A DNA stretch of 64,000 nt from Salinarimonas ramus (GCF_014645695.1 NZ_BMMF01000015.1:1-64000), one strand, 5' to 3'. Numbered from the stretch's first letter, positions 8,312 through 21,399 are shown. The notes: generated from the sequence alone by a model not told the origin. Numbers and translations: made by a program.

Positions 8312-10455
8312 ATGCCTCTGATCATCATCCTCGACGACCGGATCACGAACCGGAACATCTTCTCGCGTCTCGCGGCGTCCATCGCCGAGGACGTCGAGGT
8401 GGAGGCGTTCGGGGATCCGACGGAGGCCCTCTCCTTCCTGGCGACGCGCACGCCCGATCTCGTCATCACCGACTTCAAGATGCCCACCATGACGGGTGCC
8501 GAGTTCACCCGCCGCTTCCGCCAGCTCGCCGGCTGCGAGGACGTGCCCGTCATCGCCATCACGGTCTACGAGGAGCGCTCCTTCCGGCTCGAGGCGCTGG
8601 AGGCGGGGGCGACCGACTTCCTGCTCTCGCCCGTCGACCACGCCGAGTTCCTCACCCGCGCGCGAAACCTCCTGCGCATGCGCCGCCAGGGGCTGATCAT
8701 CAAGAGCAAGGCGGTCTCCCTCGAGCGCGAGCTCGAGGACAGCGAGCGCTCCCGCGAGGCGCTCCTGCGCGACAGCCGCCAGCGCCTCGCCCAGGTGATC
8801 GACACGGTGCCGGCGCTGATCAGCGCGCACGATCGCGAGGGCGCCTGCATCTTCCTCAACGCCCACATGGCGGATTTCGCGGGGCTCGACCAGGCCGCCG
8901 CCATCGGCCGGCCCGCGGCGGAGCTGATCGGGCCCGAGCGCGCCCAGCGCAGCCTCGCCCTCGACCAGCTCGTCTTCCGCTCCGCCCGCGCGCTGCCGAG
9001 CTACGAGGAGGAGGTGAGCGACCGCGAGGGCATCCGCCGCGCCTTCGTGGTGACGAAGTCGCCTCTCTCCGACGCCGCCGGCCGGGTGATCGCGGTGCTG
9101 ACGACGGCGCTCGACATCACCGACCGCAAGGTCGCCGAGAGCCACCTCGTCCACCTCGCCCATCACGACGCGCTGACGGGGCTCGCGAACCGCACGCTGC
9201 TGCAGGACCGCATGCGCCGCGAGATCGCCCGCGCACGGCGCGGCGAGCGCTTCATGGCGCTGCATCTCGTCGATCTCGACCGCTTCAAGAGCGTCAACGA
9301 CGCGCTCGGCCACCATCGCGGCGACGAGCTCCTGCGCATCGTCGCCGATCGCCTGCGCCACATCGTGCGCGAGACCGACACGGTGGCGCGGCTCGGCGGG
9401 GACGAGTACGCCGTGCTGCAGAGCGACGTGCGCAATGCCGACGAGGCGCGCGACTTCGCCAAGCGCCTGATCAGCGCCATCGGCGAGCCCTTCCGCATCG
9501 CGGGCGAGGACATCGTGGTGGGCGCGAGCCTCGGCGTCGTGCTGTATCCCGGCGACGGGGAGGATACCGACGAGCTGATCAAGAACGCCGACATCGCCAT
9601 GTACCGGGCGAAAGCCGAGGAGCGCAACGCGCTGCGCTTCTTCTCCGCGGACATGGTCACCGCGGCGCGCGAGGGCATCACGCTCGAGACCGACCTGCGG
9701 CGCGCCATCGCCAACCGGGAGTTCGAGCTGCATTACCAGCCGCAGATCGACCTGCGCTCCGGCCGCATCGTCGGCGCGGAGGCGCTGGTGCGCTGGCGCC
9801 ACCCCAAGCGCGGCCTCGTGCGCCCCCTCGACTTCCTGCCCTTCGCGGAGGAGACGGGGATCATCATCCCCATCAACGAATGGGTGATGCGCGAGGCCTG
9901 CCGGGAGGCGAAGTCCTGGCAGCGCATGGGCCTGCCGCGGCTGCGGGTGGGCGTGAACCTCTCGCCGATCCAGTTCCGCAAGCTCGCCATGCGCGACCTC
10001 GTCGTCGACGTCCTGCGCGAATCGACGCTGGAGCCCGAGCTCCTCGACCTCGAGATCACCGAGACGATCCTGATGCAGAACGCCGAGGCGGTGGCGGCGG
10101 AGCTGACCGAGCTGCGCAAGCTCGGGGTCACCTTCTCCATCGACGATTTCGGCACGGGCTATTCCTCCCTCGCCTACGTGAAGAAGTTCCCCGTCGACCG
10201 GCTCAAGATCGACCAGGGCTTCGTGCGCAACATGAAGAGCGATCCCAACGACGCGGCGATCGTGCGCGCCATCATCAATCTCGGCCATTCGCTCGGCATC
10301 GAGACCGTGGCCGAGGGCGTCGACAGCCAGGACCAGGTGCGCCTCCTGCGCGCCGAGGGCTGCGAGGAGGCCCAAGGCTATCTCTTCGCCAAGCCCCTGC
10401 CCGCCGCCGAGTTCGTCGCGCTCGTGCGCGAGAACGCCACGATGAAGCTCTCCGC

Positions 10456-10459
<4 letters not shown>
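8312..10459 (+). CDS. REC-PAS-GGDEF-EAL response regulator, c-di-GMP cyclase/phosphodiesterase
   Basis: A 715-residue cytoplasmic protein. The receiver domain (1-120) has phospho-acceptor Asp54 and Thr84, but the nearly invariant lysine before the conserved proline is Ser106 ('FLLSPVD'). A PAS domain follows (about 155-275). The GGDEF domain has an intact GGDEY motif (362-366). The EAL domain has EAL (490-492), [18 protein letters not shown] and KID, all catalytic and metal residues, so both synthesis and breakdown of c-di-GMP are possible. ATG 8312 begins exactly at the receiver fold. Its stop overlaps the start of the following RpfC-like kinase (ATGA), suggesting they are cognate partners. 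The missing lysine may change phosphorylation signalling. Confidence 0.92.
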
Positions 10460-13047
<2,588 letters not shown>

Positions 13048-13078
13048 GGCGGCGCCCGCCGCATGCCCGGCCCGCGCC

Positions 13079-14191
<1,113 letters not shown>

Positions 14192-14309
14192 GGCTGTGCC
14201 TCCCTCGGGCTCGGCTCGTCGTCGATTCGAGCGGGGAGAGTGCCCCCGCCCGCCCGCGGGCGCCAGCCCCGGTGCGACGGGAATTGGCGCACGAGCGACG
14301 TGCGTAGTC

Positions 14310-14504
14310 TCAGACGTCCTCGCGCTCGTCTCGATCCGGGAGTACCTCCGCACCGACCGCGAAGCCGGTGGCGGTCTCCGGATAAACGTCCTCGGCGCTC
14401 ATGCCGGAGAGCAGCTCCGCGAGCAGAGTGTTCCCGCTGACGGCCTGGGAAACGCTGGCGCTCCCGTCTGTCGGCGGATCACGATCCTCGTCGCTCGTCT
14501 TCAT
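14310..14504 (-). CDS. Small protein resembling the C-terminal tail of MazE-type antitoxins
   Basis: A 64-residue acidic peptide. The start is supported by a strong ribosome site (AGGAGAG) just upstream of ATG 14504. The last about 35 residues, '[19 protein letters not shown]' then '[10 protein letters not shown]', follow the pattern seen at the C-terminus of many MazE/PemI-type antitoxins (LLAGITPEN..ETDTG.AVGKEV), the part that wraps the toxin. The N-terminal AbrB/SpoVT DNA-binding half is absent, and no MazF-like toxin follows: the next gene downstream on this strand is frmA. It may be an orphan, a remnant or a small toxin-neutralising peptide. Family assignment is from memory of the pattern only. 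Confidence 0.5.
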   Translation of the reverse strand: MKTSDEDRDPPTDGSASVSQAVSGNTLLAELLSGMSAEDVYPETATGFAVGAEVLPDRDEREDV

Positions 14505-14708
14505 GCGCCCTCTCCTCTTCATTATCGTCGAGCGTAGCAGCTCGCGCGGCCTCCGACGACGCGTGGCACGGACGTGCGACGACGCGGCACCCCCGCTCGT
14601 GTCGCGATGGCGCGAAAGCGACATTCGACGTCGCTGGCGTGAAAGGATGATGCGTCGGCGGCGTCAGACTGGCATGATGTTGCGGTGCGAGCGTCGAGAG
14701 AGAGCGCG

Positions 14709-15998
14709 ATGGCACGAGACGGCGCGGTTTCGGTCGAGGAGCTGCTGGCGAGGCGCGAGCCCGGCCGTTCGCTGGAGGCCCCTTTCTACACGAGCCGCGA
14801 GGTCTTCGACCTCGACATGAAGCTGATCTTCCACCGGCACTGGATCTTCGTCGCGGTGGAGGCCGAGATCCCGGAGGCGGGGGACTACGTCACCGTCGAG
14901 ATCGGCACGACCTCGGTGATCGTGGTGCGCGACGACGACATGAACGTCGCCGCCTTCCACAACGTCTGCCGCCATCGCGGCGCGCGCATGCTCACCGAGC
15001 CGTCCGGCGTCGTCGGCAAGATCGTGTGCCCCTACCATCAATGGACCTACGAGCTCGACGGCTCGCTGATCCACGCCGAGCATATGGGCGCGGGCTTCGA
15101 TCGCACCTGCCACTCGCTGAAGCGCGTCAACGTGCGCAGCCTCGCCGGGCTCCTCTACATCTGCCTCGCCGACGAGCCGCCGGCGGATTTCGACGCGCTG
15201 GCGGAGGCGATGACGCCCTATCTCGCGCCGCATCGGCTGGCCGAGACGAAGGTCGCCGCCTCCATCGACCTGATCGAGGAAGGCAACTGGAAGCTCACGA
15301 TGGAGAACAACCGCGAGTGCTATCACTGCGCGACGAACCATCCCGAGCTCACGGTCTCGCTGTTCGAGTACGGCTTCGGCTTCGCCCCGGACGACGCGGA
15401 CACGGATCGTGCCGCCGCCATGGAGGCCTACGAGCGCATCTGCGCCGAGTTCGAGACGCGGTGGACGCGCGAGGGCGTGCCCTTCGCCGAGATCGACCGC
15501 CTCCACGGCTGCGCCACGGGCTTCCGCACCCAGCGCCTGGCCATCGACCGCGCCGGCGAATCGCAGACGATGGACACGCGGTCCGCCTGCAAGCGCCTGC
15601 TGGGCTCGCTCTCCGAGCCGCGGCTCGGCGGGCTCTCGTTCTGGACGCAGCCCAATGCCTGGCACCACCTGATGGCGGACCACGCCGTCACCTTCAGCGC
15701 GATCCCGCTCTCGCCGGATCGCACGCTGGTGCGCACCCGCTGGCTCGTCCACCGCGACGCGGTGGAGGGCGTCGATTACGACGTCGACAACCTCACCGAG
15801 GTCTGGCGCAACACCAACGAGCAGGACGCCGCGCTCGTCGCCATCGGCCAGAAGGGCGTCTCGAGCCCGGCCTACGTGCCGGGGCCCTACTCGCCCTATA
15901 CCGAGGGCCTCGTGGAGAAGTTCTGCGCCTGGTACGTCGAGCGCCTCTCCAGCGCCTTGTCCAGCACCTCGGCCGAGACCGCGCCCCGCGCCCTCTGA
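14709..15998 (+). CDS. gbcA: Glycine betaine demethylase, Rieske oxygenase subunit (GbcA-like)
   Basis: A 429-residue terminal oxygenase, the same length as I recall for Pseudomonas GbcA. The Rieske [2Fe-2S] ligands are Cys87, His89, Cys107 and His110 ('CRHRG' and 'CPYHQWTY'). The mononuclear iron motif 'NNRECYHCATNHPEL' carries His206 and His211. The phrases 'LYICLADEPPADF' and 'ENNRECYHC' are characteristic of the GbcA branch. It is expected to convert glycine betaine to dimethylglycine plus formaldehyde using electrons from the next gene product, 19 bp downstream. ATG 14709 follows a purine-rich GAGAGAG site; an upstream GTG (14685) is possible. Stachydrine or another betaine remains an alternative substrate. 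Confidence 0.88.
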   Translation: MARDGAVSVEELLARREPGRSLEAPFYTSREVFDLDMKLIFHRHWIFVAVEAEIPEAGDYVTVEIGTTSVIVVRDDDMNVAAFHNVCRHRGARMLTEPSGVVGKIVCPYHQWTYELDGSLIHAEHMGAGFDRTCHSLKRVNVRSLAGLLYICLADEPPADFDALAEAMTPYLAPHRLAETKVAASIDLIEEGNWKLTMENNRECYHCATNHPELTVSLFEYGFGFAPDDADTDRAAAMEAYERICAEFETRWTREGVPFAEIDRLHGCATGFRTQRLAIDRAGESQTMDTRSACKRLLGSLSEPRLGGLSFWTQPNAWHHLMADHAVTFSAIPLSPDRTLVRTRWLVHRDAVEGVDYDVDNLTEVWRNTNEQDAALVAIGQKGVSSPAYVPGPYSPYTEGLVEKFCAWYVERLSSALSSTSAETAPRAL

Positions 15999-16017
15999 CC
16001 ACGGAAAGCCGCACGCC

Positions 16018-17106
16018 ATGGCCCGACACGGTCTCTCCCTCGAGGCGCTCTATCCGGTGTGGGACTGCGAGGAGGACGACCGGCTGATCTGCCGGGCGGT
16101 CTACGAGGAGACGCACGACGTCAAGACCTTCGTCTTCGTCTCGCCGGAGCCGCGGCAGTTCAACTTCGCGCCGGGCCAGTTCCTCACCTTCGACTTCCCC
16201 GTGAACGGGGAATCGGTGAACCGCTCCTACACGATCGCCTCCTCGCCGACGCGCCCGCACACCGTGGCGATCACGGTCAAGCGCACGAGCGGCGGCGTCG
16301 TCTCGAACTGGCTGCACGATCATCTGCGCGTGGGCGACGTGGTGCGCGCGGTGGGGCCCATGGGCGAGTTCTCCACCTGGGCGCACCCCAACCCCAAGCG
16401 GCTCTTCGTCTCGGGCGGGGTGGGCGCGACGCCGCTGATCAGCCACGTGCGACGCGATTTCGACGTGGGCGAGGATCTCGACACGATCTACCTCCACTTC
16501 GCCCGCACGCCGCGCGACATCATGTTCCGCCACGAGCTGGAGCTGATGGCGCATCGCCGCCAGAACCTGAAGGTCGCCCACGTTGTCGAGGGCGTGGAGG
16601 GCGAGCGCTTCTGGTCGGGCTATCGCGGGCGCTTCTCCCCCGAGCTCGTGGCGAACATCGCTTCCGACTTCCGCGAGCGCGAGATCTTCTGCTGCGGCCC
16701 GCCAGCCTTCATGGGCGCCGTGCGGTATTTCCTCGAGCATTCGGGCCACGACATGGCCCGCTATCACGAGGAGAGCTTCGATTTCGGCCAGCTCTCCCCG
16801 AGCGAGCAGCAGGCCGCGCCCCCGCCGCCGGACGAGACGCTCGAGACCTACGAGATCACCTTCACCAAGTCCGGCCGCACCATTCCCTGCGACGAGAACA
16901 CCACGATCCTCGCCGCCGCGCGCCTCGCGGGCATGCGGCTGCCGGCGTCCTGCACCAAGGGCCTGTGCGGGACCTGCAAGACGAGAAAGCGCGACGGCAC
17001 CGTCGACATGGCGCATGCCGGGGGCATCCGCCAGCGCGAGATCGACGCCGGCATGGTGCTCCTGTGCTGCTCGAAGCCGCGCTCCAACGTGATCGTGGAG
17101 CGCTGA
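16018..17106 (+). CDS. gbcB: Glycine betaine demethylase reductase subunit (GbcB-like)
   Basis: A 362-residue flavin and iron-sulfur electron-transfer protein. An FAD-binding domain ('NRSYTIASSP') and an NAD(P)-binding domain ('FVSGGVGATPLISH', 'FCCGPPAFM') are followed by a C-terminal plant-type [2Fe-2S] ferredoxin with Cys312, 317, 320 and 350 ('CTKGLCGTCK' and 'LLCC'). The order FAD-NAD-ferredoxin is that of GbcB. It passes electrons from NADH to the Rieske oxygenase encoded just upstream. Downstream is a hairpin at 17188-17214 before the imelysin gene. The dimethylglycine and sarcosine steps (DgcAB, SoxBDAG) are not in the window. Confidence 0.9.
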   Translation: MARHGLSLEALYPVWDCEEDDRLICRAVYEETHDVKTFVFVSPEPRQFNFAPGQFLTFDFPVNGESVNRSYTIASSPTRPHTVAITVKRTSGGVVSNWLHDHLRVGDVVRAVGPMGEFSTWAHPNPKRLFVSGGVGATPLISHVRRDFDVGEDLDTIYLHFARTPRDIMFRHELELMAHRRQNLKVAHVVEGVEGERFWSGYRGRFSPELVANIASDFREREIFCCGPPAFMGAVRYFLEHSGHDMARYHEESFDFGQLSPSEQQAAPPPPDETLETYEITFTKSGRTIPCDENTTILAAARLAGMRLPASCTKGLCGTCKTRKRDGTVDMAHAGGIRQREIDAGMVLLCCSKPRSNVIVER

Positions 17107-17187
17107 CGCGCCCGCCTGGAGCGGTTCCGATCCACGCTCGGGAAAACCACAGGGGTTGCGCGGGAAATCCGATGCGGCTAGCTAAGT

Positions 17188-17214
17188 GACTGAAAAACAA
17201 CGCTGTTTTTAGTC
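17188..17214 (+). terminator. Hairpin between gbcB and the imelysin gene
   Basis: GACTgAAAAACA and TGTTTTTAGTC pair around an ACGC loop, with one bulged G, giving an AT-rich stem ending in a run of T. It may terminate the gbcAB transcript. Its right arm overlaps a second symmetric sequence, TTTAG-TCGCT-CTAAA (17208-17222), which resembles the iron-control element of the alphaproteobacterial regulator Irr except for a shorter spacer. Since the imelysin gene starts 33 bp after the hairpin and belongs to an iron-related family, an operator role is an equally good reading. Confidence 0.45.
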
Positions 17215-17246
17215 GCTCTAAACTGGACCGCCTCAAGGAGATCCCC

Positions 17247-18548
17247 ATGCGCCGCCTCTCCCGCGCCCGCACCGTGCTCACCACCACCGCCCTCGCCGGC
17301 CTCCTCGCCACAGCCCCGGCCTTCACAGCGCAGGCGCAGGCCGATGCGCCGGCGGCGGAGGCCGTCGTCGAGACCTATTCCGACATCGCGCACGCCATGT
17401 ACGAGGACGCGCTCGCGAGCGCGCGGGATCTCTCCGCGGCGGTGGACGCGCTCCTCGCCGATCCGAGCGCCGAGACGCTGGCTTCCGCCCGCGAGGCCTG
17501 GCTCGCCTCGCGCGTGCCCTACCAGCAGACGGAGGGGCTGCGCTTCGGCAACGCGATCGTCGACGAATGGGAGGGCCGCGTGAACGCCTGGCCCCTCGAC
17601 GAGGGTCTCATCGACTACGTCGCGACGGACAGCTACGGCGAGGACTCCGACGAGAACCCGCTCTATACGGCGAACGTGATCGCCAACGAAACGATCCAAG
17701 TCGGGCGCGAGACCATCGACGCCTCCACCATCGACGCGGACCTGCTGCGCGCGCTCCACGAGGCGGACGGCGTCGAGGCGAACGTCTCCACCGGCTATCA
17801 CGCGATCGAGTTCCTGCTGTGGGGCCAGGACCTCAACGGTACCGACGCCGGCGCGGGCGAGCGCCCGGCGAGCGACTTCGCCACCGGCGAGGCCTGCACC
17901 AACGGCGCCTGCGAGCGCCGCCGCGCCTATCTGGAGGCGGCCACCGATCTCCTGATCTCGGATCTCGAGGAGATGGTCGCGGCCTGGGCCGACGAGGGCG
18001 AGGCGCGCGCCGACATCGTGGCGAAGGGCGCCGAGGGCGGCCTCTCCGCCATCCTCACGGGTCTCGGCTCGCTCTCCTACGGCGAGCTCGCCGGCGAGCG
18101 CATGAAGCTCGGCGTGCTCTTGCACGACCCGGAGGAGGAGCACGATTGCTTCTCCGACAACACGCACAACTCGCACTACTACAATCAGGTCGGCATGCAG
18201 GCGCTCTACGGCGGCCGCTACGAGCGCATCGACGGCAGCGTCGTCGAGGGCCCCTCGCTCGCGGATTACGCGCAGGCGCAGGCGCCCGAGGCGGCGGGAG
18301 CCGTCGCGACGGCGATGGAGGAGGCGCATGCCCGCCTCGCCGCCATGAAGGAGCGCGCGGATACGGGCGTGGAGGCCTACGACCAGATGCTGGCGCTCGG
18401 CAATTCCGAGGGCAACGCCGTCGTGGAAGCCGGCGTCGAGGGCCTCGTCGCCCAGGCCCGCGCGCTGGAGACGCTGGTCGCCGATCTCGGCCTGACCGTC
18501 TCCGTCGAGGGCTCCGACAGCCTCGACGACCCGAGCGCCGTGCAGTAA
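17247..18548 (+). CDS. Imelysin-family periplasmic protein (IrpA-like)
   Basis: A 433-residue exported protein with a signal peptide (about 1-31, ending near AQAQA). The imelysin domain has the GxHxxE motif in 'STGYHAIEFLLWG', thought to bind metal, and the 'DCFSDNTHNSHYYNQ' stretch typical of the IrpA branch. A textbook ribosome site, AAGGAGATC, precedes ATG 17247. It is followed by two di-heme c-type proteins in the same direction, an arrangement seen in iron-regulated clusters of proteobacteria. Function is probably periplasmic iron or heme handling; no enzyme activity is established for the family. The hairpin and TTTAG/CTAAA palindrome upstream may carry iron control. Confidence 0.88.
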   Translation: MRRLSRARTVLTTTALAGLLATAPAFTAQAQADAPAAEAVVETYSDIAHAMYEDALASARDLSAAVDALLADPSAETLASAREAWLASRVPYQQTEGLRFGNAIVDEWEGRVNAWPLDEGLIDYVATDSYGEDSDENPLYTANVIANETIQVGRETIDASTIDADLLRALHEADGVEANVSTGYHAIEFLLWGQDLNGTDAGAGERPASDFATGEACTNGACERRRAYLEAATDLLISDLEEMVAAWADEGEARADIVAKGAEGGLSAILTGLGSLSYGELAGERMKLGVLLHDPEEEHDCFSDNTHNSHYYNQVGMQALYGGRYERIDGSVVEGPSLADYAQAQAPEAAGAVATAMEEAHARLAAMKERADTGVEAYDQMLALGNSEGNAVVEAGVEGLVAQARALETLVADLGLTVSVEGSDSLDDPSAVQ

Positions 18549-18578
18549 GCGGGCCCGAGGGATGAAGGCCGCCGGCGG

Positions 18579-18607
18579 TCTCCCCTCTCCCTCGTGGAGA
18601 GGGGAGT
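18579..18607. repeat. Intergenic palindromic repeat, copy 3 (core)
   Basis: A near-perfect hairpin, TCTCCCCTCTCC then CTCGT then GGAGAGGGGAGT, in the 136-bp gap between the imelysin and MauG-like genes. Its sequence is the same core as the elements at 129-170 and 251-292, without the G-rich tail. It may also act as a transcript-stabilising or terminating hairpin inside this cluster. Confidence 0.7.
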
Positions 18608-18684
18608 TCTGGCGTGCCGGACGAGGCCGGTGCGCTCATTACAAGCGGAGCGGTCGCTCTGCATCGCGGCACACTGAATCGACA

Positions 18685-19845
18685 ATGAGAACCGCCCTCC
18701 GCCCCACCCCGCTCCTCCTCGCCGCCCTCGCGGGCGCCCTCGTCGTCGCCGGCGGGGTCTTGGTCGCGCGGGGCGAGGCGGCGGAGCCGATCGCGTTCGC
18801 CTCACCCGCGGCCTTGGGGGAGGCGCTGTTCTTCGATCCGCGGCTCTCCCGGGACGGAACGATGGCGTGCGCGACGTGCCACGACCCGCAGGCCGGCTTC
18901 GCAGATCCGCGGGACGACGCCCTCGACGGCGCCGTCTCGCTCGGCGGCGACGGGGTGGCGCACGGGCGGCGCAACGCGCCGACGCTCACCTACGCGCAGG
19001 CGGTGCCCGCCTTCCATCGCGACGAGGAGGGCTATCGCGGCGGCCTGTTCCACGACGGGCGCGCCGTCGATCTCGCCGATCAGGCCGGCCGGCCCATGCT
19101 CGACCAGGCCGAGATGATGATGGCGGACGAGGCCGCGATCGTCGCCGCCGTGCGGGCCGATCCGGCCTACGAGGCCGCCTTCGACGCGTTCTTCGCACCC
19201 GGCGTGCTCGACGATCCGACCCGCGGCTTCGGGGCGATCGGCGAGGCGATCGCCGCCTTCGAGCGCACCGAGACCTTCGCGCCCTATTCCTCGAAATACG
19301 ATCGCTGGCTCGCGGGCGAGGCCGAGCTCGACGATTGGGAGGAGCTCGGGCGCGTGCTGTTCTTCTCGCAGCAATTCACCAATTGCGCGCTCTGCCATCT
19401 GGGCGACGGCGGGCTCTCCGACCCGCGCGAGACCTTCACGGACCACCGCTACCACAATATCGGCACGCCCGCGCATCCGGGGCTCGAGGCGGACGATGCC
19501 GGGCTCGCCGAGAACCCGGCGGTCGCCGGCGATCCCGGGCAGGCGGGGCGCTACCGCACGCCGACGCTCCGGAACGTCGCCGTGACGGGGCCCTACATGC
19601 ACAACGGCGTCTTCGCCGACCTGCGCACCGTCATCCTGTTCTACAACACCTACAACACGCGCTCGCAGGCGCGGCGCATCAACCCCGAGACCGGCGAGCC
19701 CTTCGGCCCGCCGCCACACCCCGAGACGCTGGCGCTGGAGGAGCTGGAGCACGGCCCCGCCCTCGACGACCAGCGCATCGACGCCCTCGTCGCCTTCCTG
19801 AAGACGCTCACCGATGAACGCTACGAAGCGCTGCTTTCGGACTAG
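18685..19845 (+). CDS. Di-heme cytochrome c peroxidase / MauG-family protein
   Basis: A 386-residue exported c-type cytochrome. After an N-terminal hydrophobic signal (about 8-30) come two heme sites, CATCH (62-66) and CALCH (234-238), spaced as in bacterial cytochrome c peroxidases and MauG. 'YRTPTLRNVAVTGPYMHNG' near the C-terminus is a family hallmark. It would act in the periplasm, on peroxide or on a protein partner. ATG 18685 is chosen because the signal peptide begins there; a start at 18562 would translate through the palindromic repeat. It overlaps the next di-heme gene by 32 bp. Confidence 0.9.
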   Translation: MRTALRPTPLLLAALAGALVVAGGVLVARGEAAEPIAFASPAALGEALFFDPRLSRDGTMACATCHDPQAGFADPRDDALDGAVSLGGDGVAHGRRNAPTLTYAQAVPAFHRDEEGYRGGLFHDGRAVDLADQAGRPMLDQAEMMMADEAAIVAAVRADPAYEAAFDAFFAPGVLDDPTRGFGAIGEAIAAFERTETFAPYSSKYDRWLAGEAELDDWEELGRVLFFSQQFTNCALCHLGDGGLSDPRETFTDHRYHNIGTPAHPGLEADDAGLAENPAVAGDPGQAGRYRTPTLRNVAVTGPYMHNGVFADLRTVILFYNTYNTRSQARRINPETGEPFGPPPHPETLALEELEHGPALDDQRIDALVAFLKTLTDERYEALLSD

Positions 19846-20989
19846 CGCCCTCCACCTCGCGGGCGCGCTCGCGGCGGCCGGGATCGGCGCCGCGTCCGCC
19901 GAGGACGGGCGCATGGCGCGGGTCCTGGGCGAGGCCCTGTTCGAGCGCGCCTGGGTGCCGGCGCCCTCCTCCACCAAGGCGAACGACGGGCTCGGCCCCC
20001 TCTTCAACGCCCGCGCCTGCGTCTCCTGCCATGCCGGTCTCGACCGCGCGCCCGTCGTGACGGATGCGGCCGGGATCGTGCAGGGCGACGATCTCGTGCT
20101 GCGCCTCTCCGACGAAATGGGCGCGCCCGACCCGGTCTACGGCGCGCAGATCCAGACGGGTGCGGTCCCGGGGCTGCGGCCCGAGGGGCTCGTGCGGCTC
20201 GGGGCGACCGGCCCCGCCCCGCACGCGCTGGAGCACGGGCCGCTCGCGCCGGGCATCCGCGTCGGCGGGCGGATCGCGCCGTCCCTGTGCGGCATCGGGC
20301 GCCTCGACGCGGTACCCGACGAGGTTCTCGCCGCGCTCGCCGACCCGCATGACGCCGACGGCGACGGGATCTCCGGGCGCTTCGTCGGGCGCTTCGGCTG
20401 GAAGGCGCAGGCGCCCGACCTCGCGAGCATGGTCGCCATCGCCTTCGCCACCGATCTCGGGCTCTCGACCACCTATCGCCCGGCACCGCAGGGCGATTGC
20501 CCGACGCCGACCTGCGCGCACGCGCCCCATGGCGGCGACGCGGCGCACCCGGAGATCACCGACGAGATCGTCGCCATGGTGAGCGCCTATCTCGAAGCGA
20601 TCCCGCCGCCGCCGGCGCCCGCGGCCGACCCGATCGGCGAGGCGCTCTTCGCCGAGACCGGCTGCGCCGCCTGCCACGTGCCCGCGCTTCCCACGCCGAA
20701 CGGTCCGGCGCGGGCCTTCACCGACCTCCTCGTCCACGACATGGGCGAGGGGCTCGGCGGCGGCGCGACCGAGCCCGGCATCGCGCCGGGCGAATGGCGC
20801 ACGGCCCCGCTCGTCGGCCTCTCGCGCACGATCGCCAAGGGTGCGGGGCTGCTGCACGACGGACGCGCACAGGGTGTCGCCGCGGCGATCGCGCTCCACG
20901 GCGGGGAAGCGGCGAGCGCCCGCGCCGCCTTCTCCGCGCTCGACGAGGACAGCCGCGAGAACCTGCTGCGCTACGTCGAGGCGCTCTGA
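19814..20989 (+). CDS. Di-heme oxidoreductase family protein (DHOR / 'thiol oxidoreductase')
   Basis: A 391-residue exported protein with a signal peptide (about 1-29) and two c-heme motifs, CVSCH (69-73) and CAACH (284-288). The segments 'NDGLGPLFNARACVSCH' and 'DADGDGISGRFVGRFGWKAQAP' are diagnostic of the DHOR family, which is commonly found beside imelysin genes. Its first 32 bp overlap the end of the preceding MauG-like gene. Probable periplasmic redox partner in iron acquisition; the substrate is not known. Translation coupling suggests a complex or fixed ratio with the upstream cytochrome. Confidence 0.88.
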   Translation: MNATKRCFRTSALHLAGALAAAGIGAASAEDGRMARVLGEALFERAWVPAPSSTKANDGLGPLFNARACVSCHAGLDRAPVVTDAAGIVQGDDLVLRLSDEMGAPDPVYGAQIQTGAVPGLRPEGLVRLGATGPAPHALEHGPLAPGIRVGGRIAPSLCGIGRLDAVPDEVLAALADPHDADGDGISGRFVGRFGWKAQAPDLASMVAIAFATDLGLSTTYRPAPQGDCPTPTCAHAPHGGDAAHPEITDEIVAMVSAYLEAIPPPPAPAADPIGEALFAETGCAACHVPALPTPNGPARAFTDLLVHDMGEGLGGGATEPGIAPGEWRTAPLVGLSRTIAKGAGLLHDGRAQGVAAAIALHGGEAASARAAFSALDEDSRENLLRYVEAL

Positions 20990-20995
20990 TCCGAA

Positions 20996-21105
20996 ACCTC
21001 CCCGCAGGGGAGGTGGGCCGCGAAGCGGACCGGAGGGGGCGAATGGATCGGGGCGCCTCGCCCCCACCCGCCTCGCTGCGCTCGTCGACCTCCCCTGCGG
21101 GGAGG
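20996..21105. repeat. RUP-like palindromic element with outer inverted repeat
   Basis: Arms ACCTCCCCGCAGGGGAGGT (20996-21014) and ACCTCCCCTGCGGGGAGG (21088-21105) are each self-palindromic and also complementary to each other. They enclose a G-rich strand (GGACCGGAGGGGG) and its C-rich counterpart (CGCCCCCACCCG). Dispersed elements of this design are common between genes in alphaproteobacteria. It lies directly after the di-heme gene and may end that transcript. Confidence 0.75.
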
Positions 21106-21283
21106 CGTCGAGGGCGTGCTCTGGATCGATTGCGTAGATCGTCTTGCGAACGGGCGTGCGCAGTGCTCACCCCGCTGCGCGCCTCTAGTCTGCGCCTCTC
21201 CTTCGCGCTCAACGCACGCACGCGCTGTCCCGACTCGATTTTTGCGTCCGGCCTCTGGACAGCTCCCACCATCTCTGTTCTGT

Positions 21284-21300
21284 TGTGCGATATGCGGACA
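21284..21300. promoter_or_regulatory. Putative IclR-type operator, site 1
   Basis: TGTGCG-ATATG-CGGACA fits the TGTnCG-N5-CGnACA palindrome that recurs upstream of several operons here. It is followed two bases later by a second copy. Confidence 0.6.
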
Positions 21301-21302
21301 TA

Positions 21303-21319
21303 AATTCACTATGCGCACA
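21303..21319. promoter_or_regulatory. Putative IclR-type operator, site 2
   Basis: AATTCA-CTATG-CGCACA has a weak left half and a perfect right half. The 14-mer TTCACTATGCGCAC inside it is repeated exactly in the site at 36830-36846, 15.5 kb away, which argues against chance. Confidence 0.6.
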
Positions 21320-21399
21320 AGAACGCGACATCGCATGCACGCTCCACGTCGGCTGGACAGGCCGGACCGAGCCCGGTGACCGCACCAGAGAGGGGAACC

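Larger units (their letters stand above)
21106..21399. promoter_or_regulatory. Promoter region of the peptide-type ABC operon
   Basis: No gene is visible. The region is lower in GC than the flanks and holds two copies of the shared 17-bp palindrome (21284-21300 and 21303-21319), 81 to 116 bp before the start codon at 21400. Their position and tandem spacing (19 bp start to start, about two helical turns) fit an operator pair for a dimeric regulator. Confidence 0.6.
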
